64,000 bases of DNA from Phyto melanocephala (taxonomy: Eukaryota; Arthropoda; Insecta; Diptera; Rhinophoridae): positions 70,256,578 to 70,320,577 of the forward strand of contig OW799233.1 of assembly GCA_941918925.1 (NCBI GenBank). The letters run 5' to 3'. Of this stretch, positions 55,415-64,000 are shown one piece after another (the first letter of the stretch is position 1; the number at the start of each line of letters is the position of its first letter). A program made the translations under genes and the position numbers. The notes under the pieces were generated by a model. It was not told the origin of the DNA and searched no databases. It was given only the letters and a program-made list of their open reading frames with translations.

Positions 55415-55978
55415 ATGTCAAGTGTTTCACGTCCATTAGAGGTTCACCGTAAACCAGTTGAAGGTCCTGAGTCTGTCACTGCCCCAAAAACCCCGCGCGA
55501 TGAGAACCTTCGTGATTGCCGGCTATGTAGGGACGAGCACGCACTACGAAAGTGCTTAAAGTTCCGTAAGATGTCGGTGAAGGAACGTTGGGAAACCGTT
55601 GTGAAGCACAATTACTGCTTCAACTGTTTGGCTCACTCACATATGCGGGATAAATGCACGAGTCGTGAGAGGTGCATTGAATGCAAGGCAGAGCACCACA
55701 CTCTTCTCCACCGAAATAGAAAGGCTCATAAGCGTGATGTACAAAAACCGCCCCATACCCGAGATAGCAGTGCTTCCCAAACGTTAAAACCGTCGAAGAA
55801 GGCCCGCCGTAATAGAAATAAGCGACGCAACGCCCAGGTCGCAACTTGCCCACATAATTGCTGTTCCCAAAAGAGGCAACAACACCGTCAACCCATAGCA
55901 CCACCTACAGCTTTCTCAGGCACAACTCAGACCCCAGCTACCATAGTTATTAACGTTATGAACGGGCGTATCTCTTAA
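55415..55978 (+). CDS. Post-pol zinc-knuckle ORF of BEL element 2
   Basis: ATG at 55415 lies 4 nt after the pol stop, favouring reinitiation or read-through coupling. About 187 aa. Knuckles CRLCRDEHALRKC, CFNCLAHSHMRDKC and CIECKAEHHTLLH repeat the gag series, followed by a strongly basic tail (KPSKKARRNRNKRRNAQVAT) and a CPHNCCSQKRQQH segment. No protease-like part, unlike the ORF at 2173-2868. Intact although pol is riddled with stops. Likely a nucleic-acid-binding accessory protein. Confidence 0.75.
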   Translation: MSSVSRPLEVHRKPVEGPESVTAPKTPRDENLRDCRLCRDEHALRKCLKFRKMSVKERWETVVKHNYCFNCLAHSHMRDKCTSRERCIECKAEHHTLLHRNRKAHKRDVQKPPHTRDSSASQTLKPSKKARRNRNKRRNAQVATCPHNCCSQKRQQHRQPIAPPTAFSGTTQTPATIVINVMNGRIS

Positions 55979-56168
55979 ATTTTTTTTTTATATATATGTC
56001 TATCTAATATTATTTTTACTTGTTTATATTGAATTTTTTGAATTGTTCACTGAATATTTTTAATAATGAATTGTACTCTAAAAATGTTTACTTTTTTTTC
56101 TATGATTTTTTATTCTTACCCGCGTTATCTTTAGCTCTCTTTGTTGCATTACTGCAAGGGGGGCGGGA

Positions 56169-56438
56169 TGTTTACGCGCATAGTGTGAACGCACCCATTG
56201 TTTGGCGGTCTTACACTAGTTTCGTTAAATTGATATATTTTGTGTATCTATTGAAAAGCTCTGCTTGTTATTATTATTGTTTTGTATTATTACTCTTGTA
56301 AACCCCGAATTGTATGGTACGTACAAACCCCCGTTTTTTAAGAAAAAACAATAAAACCCGAATTTCTAAAACATTTAAAACTAATACCCGTGTTTCTCAT
56401 TTTTTTTAATATTTTCTTTAAATATTTCGAGGAAAACA
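56169..56438 (+). repeat. 3' LTR of BEL element 2
   Basis: 270 bp, TG...CA, near-identical to 48206-48475. Confidence 0.95.
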
Positions 56439-59400
56439 GTTGTAATGTTGTTTTTGTGAAAAAAAAAAAAATCGAGGTGGTCGTGGGTTTTTGCTCATAT
56501 CTCAGTTGTTTATGCACCGATGTTCCTGATTTTCAATACCGATCTACTCCCGAATATTTCTGATATTTTAATACCTTACCCGGGTCCAACCTATGTCGGG
56601 GGGCTTCAAAAAGTTGATTTCAACATACACACGGACAGACGAACAGACTGACAGGGCTTAATCGACTCCCCTATTCATAAGCTTTCAGAAAATATATACT
56701 TTATGGGGTCGGAAATGAAAATTGTAGAAATTTCACACGGAATGATAAACCTATATATACCCTTTTTATACCCTTCACCTGTGGTGCACAAGGGTATATA
56801 TAGCTTTGTCATTCCGTTTGTAATTTCTACAATTTTCATTTCCGACCCCATAAAGTATATATTTTCTGAAAGCTTATGAATAGAGGAGTCGATTAAGCCC
56901 TGACCGTCTGTCCGTCTGTCCGTCTGCCCGTCTGTCCGTGTGTTGGTTGAAATCAACTTTTAGAAGCAACTATATGTTCCTCAGATCTGTATATGGTATC
57001 AATCTCTTGGAAATATCCAGGAATGAATCGCTATTGAAATTCAGCACAATCGCCCCATAACTTTCTGAGATATGAGCAAAAAACCACGACCACCTCGTTT
57101 TTTTTCACAATTACAACAACAACATACATACATAGATACATGTAAAAAACATACCAAACAAAAAAAAATTACAAAAAAAAAAATATTAAAAATAAGAAAA
57201 AAATAATAAAAAAAAACTACAAAAAAAAAATTTTTAAAAAATTTAAAAAAAAATTTAAAAAAATTTTTTAAAAATTTTTCTAAAAAAAATTTTTAAAAAA
57301 ATTTAAAAAAAATATAAAAAAAATAATAAAATATAAATAATATATTAAATAAAATAAAATAAAATTTTTTTGGCTCAGCTGGGATTCGATGCCACATTTA
57401 TTCTAACGTGTACGTATGCACGTATTTTATATGGGATGAATGGTGATACAAACAGTTGTTATTGCATGACTACACGTTGTGAAGGGTATATAAGATTCGG
57501 CACGGCCGAATATAGCACTGTTACTTGTTCACTGTGTGAAGGGTATAAAGTATATATTTTCTGAAAGCTTATGAATAGGGGAGTCGATTAAGCTCTGTCA
57601 GTCTGTCCGTTTGTCCGTCTGACCGTCTGTCCGTGTGTATGTTGAAATCAACTTTTTGAAGCCCCCCGATATCGCTTGGACCCAGTTGAGGTATTAAAAC
57701 ATCAGAAATATTCGGGAGTAGAACGGTATTCAAAATCAGAAACATCGGTACATAAACAACTGAGATATGAGCAAAAACCCACGACCACCTCGATTTTTTA
57801 TTCACAAAAACATCATTACAACAACAACATACATACATACAAACGTGTATACTGGGTAGAGAAAACGTGGCATCGAATCCCAGCTGAGCCAAAAAAAAAT
57901 TTTTTTATATATTTTTAAAATTTTTTTTTATTTTTTTTTTTATTTTTTATTTTTTATTTAATATATTATTTATATTTTTATTATTTTTTTTTAATTTTTT
58001 TTTTTTATTTTTTTTTTATTTATTTTTTGTTTTATATTTGTTATATATATTTTAATTATTTTTTTTAAATTTTCGTTTTAAATTTTTTTTTTTAATTTTT
58101 TTTTTAATTTTTTTTTAATTTATTTTTAATTTTTTTTTTTTAAACATACATACGTAAATTTATAATTTTACAATGGGATGTTTTTATATATGTATGTTTT
58201 TTATATGTATGTACGTATTTTATATGGGATGAATGGTGATACAAACTACTGTTATTGCATGACTACACGTTGTGAAGGGTATAAAAGATTCGGTACGGCC
58301 GAATATGGCGCTCTTACTTGTTCACTGTGTGAAGGGTATAATTATAAATTTACGTATGTATGTTAAAAAAAAATTAAAAAAAAATTAAAAAAAAAATTTT
58401 AAAAAAATATAAAAAAAAACTTTAAAAAAAATTTTAAAAAAAATTTTTTTAAAAAATAATTAATATAAATAATAAAAATATAAAACAAAAAAAATATCAA
58501 AAAAAAAAAATTTAAAAAAATAATAAAAATATAAATAATATATTAAATAAAAAATAAACAAGTAAGAGCGTTATATTCGGCCGTGCCGAATCTTATATAC
58601 CCTTCACAACGTGTAGTCATGCAATAACAGTAGTTTGTATCACCATTCATCCCATATGAAATACGTACATACATATAAAAAACATCCCGTTGTAAAATTA
58701 TAAATTTACGTATGTATGTTAAAAAAAAAATTAAAAAAAAATTAAAAAAAAAAAAATTTTAAAAAAAAATTTAAAAAAAAAATTAAAAAAAAAAAATTAA
58801 AAAAAAAATTTTAAAAAAATAATTAAAATATATATAATAAATATAAAACAAAAAATAAATAAAAAAAAAATTAAAAAAAAAATAATAATAAAAATATAAA
58901 TAATATATTAAATAAAAAAATAAAAAAAAAAATTTAAAAAAAAATTTAAAAAAAATTTTTAAAAAATAAAAAAAAAATTTTTTTGGCTCAGCTGGGATTC
59001 GATGCCACGTTTTCTCTAACCAGTATACACGTTTGTATGTATGTATGTTGTTGTTGTAATGTTGTTTTTGTGAAAAAAAATCGAGGTGGTCGTGGGTTTT
59101 TGCTCATATCTCAGTTGCTTATAGACCGATGATTCTGATTTTCAATAGCGATCTACTCCCAAATATTTCTGATATTTTAATACCTCACCCGAGTCCAAGC
59201 GATGTCGGGGGGCTTCAAAAAGTTGATTTCAACATACACACGGACAGACGGTCAGACGGACAGACTGACAGAGCTTAATCGACTTCCCTATTCATAAGCT
59301 TTCAGAAAATATATACTTTATGGGGTCGGAAATGAAAATTGTAGAAATTTCACACGGAATGACAAACCTATATATACCCTTTTTCACTGTGTGAAGGGTA

Positions 59401-60478
59401 TAAAAAAAAAATAAAAAAAAAATTTAAAAAAAATTTAAAAAAAATATAAAAAAATTTTTTTTTGGCTCAGCTGGGATTCAATGCTACGGTTACTTTAACC
59501 AGTATACACGTTTGTATGTATGTATGTTGTTGTTGTAATGTTGTTTTTGTGAAAAAAAAATCGAGGTGGTCGTGGGTTTTTGCTCATATCTCAGGTGATT
59601 ATGTACCGATGTTTCTGATTTTCAATAGCGATATACTCCCGAATATTTCTGATATTTCAATACCTCACCCGGGACCAAACGATGTCTGGGGGCTTCAAAA
59701 AGTTGATTTCAACATACACACGGACAGACGGTCAGACTGACAGAGCTTAATCGACTCCCCTATTCATAAGCTTTCAGAAAATATATACTTTATGGGGTCG
59801 GAAATGAAAATTGTAGAAATTCCACACGGAATGACAAACCTATATATACCCTTTTTCACTGTGTGAAGGGTATAAAAAACACACATCCCATTGAAAAATT
59901 ATAAATTCACGTATGTATGTTAAAAAAAATTAAAAAAAAAATTATTATGTATATAATATATATAAAACAAAAAAAAAAATAAAAAAAAAACAAATTTAAA
60001 AAAAAATAATAATAAAAATAATATGTTAAATAAAAAATAAAAAAAAATAAAATAAAAAAAATTGAAAAAAAAATTTTTTTGGCTCAGCTGGGATTCGATG
60101 CCACGTTTTCTTTAACCAGTATACACGTTTGTATGTATGTATGTTGTAGTTGTAATGTTGCTTTTGTGAAAAAAAATCGAGGTGGTCGTGGGTTTTTGCT
60201 CATATCTCAGTTGTTTATGTACCGATGTTTCTGGTTTTCAATACCGATCTACTCCCGAATATTTCTGATATTTTAATACCTTACCCGGGTCCCACCTATG
60301 TCGGGGGGCTTCAAAAAGTTGATTTCAACATACACACGGACAGACGGCCAGAGCTTAATCGACTCCTCTATTCATAAGCTTTCAGAAAATATATACTTTA
60401 TGGGGTCGGGAATGAAAATTGTAGAAATTACAAACGGAATGACAAAGCTTTATATACCCTTGTGCACCACAGGTATAA
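56439..60478. repeat. Cluster of Helentron-like A, B and C blocks, right of the BEL insertion
   Basis: Remainder of the BEL-split B block 56439-56765; C block reversed from 56767 to about 57100; a B start at 57372 with reversed A at 57420-57528; a full reversed copy with B at 57531-57900 and A at 58142-58321; forward A at 58558-58722; forward B at 58983-59402, 59462-59875 and 60079-60478; a partial A at 59877-59930. AT-rich spacers of tens to hundreds of bp separate them. Non-coding. Confidence 0.75.
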
Positions 60479-60844
60479 TTATAATTAGGGTACAATTACA
60501 GCTCTGGAGATTCCCAATCCCAAAATATAAAAGCCATATCGCATATCGTTCACATACGCGTAACCTTGCATTTACAAATGCAAGTAGTGAAATGCAATTG
60601 TTGTAAGTATACGAATTATTAACGAAAAATTCTTCCAAATAGTCGAATCTCTTGCCATTTGCTTTTATCTTTACACATTCAAGTGCAAGTTAATTTTAAC
60701 AAGTAAGAGCACTATATTCGGCTGTGCCGAATCTTTAAAACCCACCACCAATTTTGTGTACATTTAAAGCACAATATTTATTATTTTGTTAATCGCTATG
60801 GAATAATCTCTTTATAATAAAATATGTATCACTTTCTTGGTAGA

Positions 60845-61455
60845 GGGTGGTTAAATTTTAAGGGCCCATGTTGAAGGTGAACTACACCTAGTCTTTAAAT
60901 TTGTTTTCTGCATTTCATTTGACATTTCTCAATCTCAAACTTATTTAATTTGATCCGTGGAAAGATACGCAAATGAGCAACGCTTTAAAGTTATTCAGGT
61001 TTTTTATAAGAATGGGCGTTCAAATCAAAATGCATTTTGTGCACTTCGTAATTCTTTTGATCAACATAATCGTTCAAATTCGTCCACAATCTGGGAGAAT
61101 TGTAAAAAATATTTAAATTTCTGCAAAACAGGTCTGTATAAAATGTGAGAACATCTGTGAATGCCTTCTCAGTTCGTTGAATGGGATCCATTGCTGTTTT
61201 TTGCGATAGTGTGGCAAAAGAGCAGTCAACCTCGACTCATCATCATGCCCAACAATTGAGCATCAACATTGTCATTGAAAATTTGGACCATCAGATAGAG
61301 GAGTGGCGCCAAGGATGGGTGGACCATTAGGCAGATATTTTGTTAAATACATGATTGAACCATTCAAATATCATTATAAAAAGAAATGATAATAGTTTCT
61401 TAAATAATTAATGCTTTATTTAAAATCAACATCGGTCCTTAAAATTTAACCACCC
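60845..61455 (+). mobile_element. Short DNA transposon with GGGTGGTTAAATTTTAAGG ends
   Basis: Left end GGGTGGTTAAATTTTAAGGG and right end CCTTAAAATTTAACCACCC are inverted (21 of 22 bp). A TA-like target is possible but not clean. It holds a transposase N-terminal remnant. About 610 bp, an internal-deletion derivative. Confidence 0.7.
60955..61330 (+). pseudogene. mariner-type transposase N-terminal HTH remnant
   Basis: MERYANEQRFKVIQVFYKNG, RSNQNAFCALRNSFDQHN and SSTIWENCKKYLNFCKTG follow the pattern of the first helix-turn-helix of many insect mariner-like transposases (y..e....v..yy..g.s). In another frame VAKEQSTSTHHHAQQLSINI continues toward the second HTH. No catalytic domain. Confidence 0.55.
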
Positions 61456-62547
61456 TTAATAACTTCGATATGATAGTAAAATGTTTTCGTAAATTTAGTC
61501 TTTAAGTGAAAGTGGGCGTTAAAGTAGGCGTGTCAATAAAGTTTCTGCTAATAAATGCAACTTAGATATTTCAATATAGTCATTTATTTTCCAAAAATCT
61601 TTATTAATAGAGAAATTATATGAATTTAAGGTAAAACGTTATATGGGAAGGTGGGTGTAAAAGTGGGCGTGGCACCTTAATTTTCTGGCACAGCAATGAC
61701 ATTGACTAGAATATATACGTAGCAAATTTTATTATCCTACCTCTAATTTTGTAGGTTTTATGAGCTTTTAAATTTCATTAACGGTAGATAACGTGAAAAG
61801 TGGGCGTTATAGTAGGCGTGTCAAAGTTGATTTTGCTAATGAGTACAACCTAAATGTTTCAACATAGTCCTTTATTATTCCAAAATCTTTATTAGTAGAG
61901 AAATTATATGAATTTAAGGTACAACGTGATATGGGAGGTGGACGTAAAAGTGGGCGTGGCACATTTATTTTCCGTTACAGAAAAGCCTCTCACCAAAGAG
62001 CAAAGTGTACAAAATTTCAGAATCGGACATCTAATTTTGTCCGTTTTATTAGGTTTTAAATTTAAAATATACTGATAAATACACTGCGCGGTATAAATTT
62101 TCGTACATTTTTATTTATAACTCCTTTCCTAATGCATAGATGTAAGCAATTTTTGGAGAGATATATTTTTTTGACTCGAGAAATATATATTCGAAGTTTC
62201 ATGACGTTAAGGCGTTTGAACACAATTCCATTTTATTCGATGTTCGAAGGACACGGTTTTTTCGACCTACTCTTGCACTACGAGCTATAACTCACTTCCT
62301 AATATTTCGATTTAGCCCATTTTCAATACCAAGAAAGATTCTGGCAAAATTTAAGCCCCCTAGCTTTTTCGGTGCGACCTCTATCGTGCTTTCAACAGAC
62401 GGACATAGATAGATCGTCATCATATCAAACCCTGATTCAGAATATATATACTTTATGGGGTCTTAAATGGATATTTCGATGTGTTACAAACGGAATGACA
62501 AAATTAATATACCCCCACCAATTTTTTGGTGGCGGGTAAAAAAATGT

Positions 62548-63292
62548 CGCCAAAACGTAAATTTCCAAACATTTTTTTCTTGTTTTAATTTTGCCTTTTT
62601 TGTTAGTTATGTTTAGATACAGTTACCGAGTTCATCATATAGGCGAATTTTTGGGGAAGCGTTTTACATTTTTTACACAAGTCAACAAATTAAGAAAAGG
62701 TAACTGGTACCGAGAAACAGTTAGTGTTTCTGTAACATGCCGACACTGGTAATACCAATGTGAAAAAAAAATATTTCTCCGTGTAGTTGTGGATATAATG
62801 TAATTCAAGGCGAATTCATACAGGTGAAATTATCAGCCCAGCTGATTGTGAAACATTTTGTCAAAATTGGTTGAATTCGCTTTGATTTCATTTATTAATG
62901 CAGTGATAGGAAATGTGATTTTGGTTTCGGTATTAAACAATTAACTTGAGTGTACTTTTTTGACAATAAATGTGCTTAATTTATGTATATTTTTTGCTTT
63001 TGCGTCATTAATAATGTGTTTAAAAAATTTATATTCTGTTTTTAATCAAATTTTATTATATTTAATATGTAAAAACAACTTTTCCATCCCTGATATACGA
63101 ATTGGCCTTGACATAAAATATCCCATGAAAAGTTGCTTTGTTGTATCAATTCGCCGTTGCATATACCTTATGGATATGCCTTGATGTAATTTTTCAATAG
63201 TAGCTGTCAAACGTACTTTTTTCGTTATGGCTTGAAATCCTATCAGTAATTTTGTTTTTGTAAAATATGATGTGAACACTTAAGGCAATAAA
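62548..63292. other. Mostly non-coding; small inverted-repeat element
   Basis: AGGCGAATTCA (about 62809) and TGAATTCGCTTTG (about 62872) bound a stretch of about 75 bp resembling a tiny MITE. ORFs at 62960-63184 and 63046-63279 (minus) have no family features. Confidence 0.35.
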
Positions 63293-64000
63293 TGTCAAAG
63301 ACATCGTATGAAATTTGGAGTGCCTAATGCAATGGAAGGAACGAACAAAATTACTTATTTGACTGCTACTTTTGCTGTATTAAATTACGCGGAATTAATC
63401 TGAAAAAAATATTTATCCAGTCGTAGAATCAGCCAGAAGGCCTCTGCCACATTTCCAGGAAGTACCTATTTCAAAATTATGTTCTAAAAATGAACCCTTG
63501 TTTAAAGAAATGCTTGACAAAATAAGTAGCGATAGTGGTTTAAAAGAAATACCGTCTACAAATTCAAAACCATCACATGCAAAAGTGATAAACTATCACA
63601 AAAGAGAGCAAGACTTACTACAATTTTTTCATTCGGAAGACAATATTGTATTTTGTTCTGATGTGCAAGGCCTAATTCTGGCAACGGCTTTTTTCAAATA
63701 CCTACCAAATGAATGGCGCCTCTTTATAGATAGCTGCAAACGAAGCCTGAAGTGTGTACTTTTATACAATGGCAATACATATGGTTCAGCTCCCATTTTG
63801 TGCTAGGCAAAATCAAATATAGCGAACACCAAAGGATTATTAATGCTGATCTTAAGATGACTAGTTTCTTGTTAGGACAGCAAATATCTATGTTTTTATT
63901 GTCTTTGGGACAGCCAGGCCAAGCACATACACTGGGAAAAACGAAACTGGTCAGAACGTGAGGCGTTAGAGATTGAAAATCATATAATCATAAATCCACC
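63293..64000 (+). pseudogene. CYFC-family protein, copy 2, running past the window end
   Basis: Pieces in several frames: KFGVPNAM (WRE region), CYFCCIKLRGINLKK, RRPLPHFQEVPISKL, then ORF 63498-63806 with YHKREQDLLQFFHSEDNIVF, CSDVQGLILATAFFKYLPNE and WRLFIDSCKRSLKCVLLYNG. ORF 63752-63961 continues with LGKIKYSEHQRIINADLKMT and SFLLGQQISMFLLSL. The motif EWRLFIDS.K.SLK.VLLHNGN is the hallmark of the family. This copy keeps the C-terminal part lost in the copy at 6126. Frameshifts show decay. Confidence 0.65.

Larger units (their letters stand above)
48206..56438 (+). mobile_element. BEL/Pao LTR retrotransposon 2, complete but with seven stops
   Basis: 8233 bp with 270-bp LTRs, 5-bp target duplication GTTGT (48201-48205, 56439-56443), tRNA-Tyr primer site, a leader of about 1.6 kb, one gag-pol frame from 50062 to 55410, a post-pol ORF (55415-55978) and a polypurine tract (GCAAGGGGGGCGGGA) before 56169. 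LTRs differ by one substitution and two 1-nt indels, so insertion is young. It sits inside a Helentron-like B block. Confidence 0.95.
60698..62547 (+). mobile_element. INE-1/DINE-like Helentron element, subfamily 2, copy with nested mariner-type insert
   Basis: Starts AACAAGTAAGAGCACTATAT with hairpin ATTCGGCTGTGCCGAAT and ends with hairpin TACCCCCACCAATTTTTTGGTGGCGGGTA. Internal repeats with GTGGGCGTTAAAGTAGGCGT and AAAACGTTATATGGGAGG are shared with 16140-16790. The insertion at 60845-61455 splits it. Non-coding. Confidence 0.7.

Noticed and set aside
55620..55904. 94-aa minus-strand ORF opposite the BEL zinc-knuckle ORF
   Set aside because: Antisense shadow; no motif, while the plus strand has three well-formed zinc knuckles.
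59462..59740. Recurring ORF of about 80-107 aa starting MAQLGFDATFSLTSIHVCMYV in many places, on both strands
   Set aside because: It is the translation of the repeated B block (GGCTCAGCTGGGATTCGATG...). Copies differ by frameshifts in the poly-A run and in length, and its end depends on microsatellites, so it shows no coding constraint.

Overview
The window looks like the AT-rich, transposon-choked interior of a host gene from a higher fly (Diptera, Brachycera; a calyptrate or similar large-genome schizophoran is my guess). Reasons: CR1, BEL/Pao and Ty3/gypsy elements of insect type; INE-1/DINE-like Helentron repeats with tail hairpins; hAT, PIF/Harbinger, piggyBac and mariner remnants; many CATA/GTAT microsatellites; and one spliced minus-strand exon encoding part of an immunoglobulin domain of sidestep type. 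That exon (36159-36367) is the only host coding sequence I can support, so most of the window is probably intronic or intergenic DNA of that locus. I saw no rRNA, tRNA or CRISPR. Layout: 1-3582, 3' part of a decayed BEL/Pao element with an extra zinc-knuckle/protease-like ORF after pol. 3583-5415, Ty3/gypsy fragment (RNase H, integrase). 5.6-7.7 kb, element with inverted ends of about 220 bp holding a truncated gene of a widespread cysteine-rich family (CYFC motif), itself hit by a Harbinger MITE. 8.0-10.9 kb, hAT fragment, minisatellite, then three nested DNA elements. 11.3-16.8 kb, INE-1-like element split by a nearly complete CR1 LINE (PHD-finger ORF1; endonuclease-RT ORF2). 17.7-27.9 kb, a second CR1 split by a Helentron-like element that carries a 1.33-kb palindrome and was itself hit by a young Ty3/gypsy element (19672-25868) with intact pol and a textbook -1 frameshift signal. 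27.9-32.1 kb, a DNA transposon with a TNP2-like transposase remnant and a separate six-exon coiled-coil gene. 32.2-35.6 kb, Helentron-like repeats. 36-46 kb, the host exon, several MITEs with clean target duplications, a solo LTR, and a four-level nest (mariner > piggyBac-like > unclassified > hAT). 46.2-60.5 kb, a larger Helentron-like cluster split by a BEL/Pao element (48206-56438) with near-identical LTRs but seven in-frame stops. 60.7-62.5 kb, second INE-1-like element with a nested mariner-type remnant. 62.5-64 kb, second copy of the CYFC family, running off the window. How the parts relate: nothing here forms a host operon or pathway. The functional units are the elements. LTR elements supply gag, protease, RT, RNase H and integrase; the CR1 supplies a target-primed RT; many short elements have only ends and depend on enzymes encoded elsewhere. 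The nesting gives a relative time order, with the gypsy and BEL insertions near the top and the Helentron-like clusters and CR1 copies beneath. The most notable items are the gypsy frameshift pseudoknot, the recurrent post-pol zinc-knuckle ORF of BEL elements, and the two-gene TNP2-like transposon.
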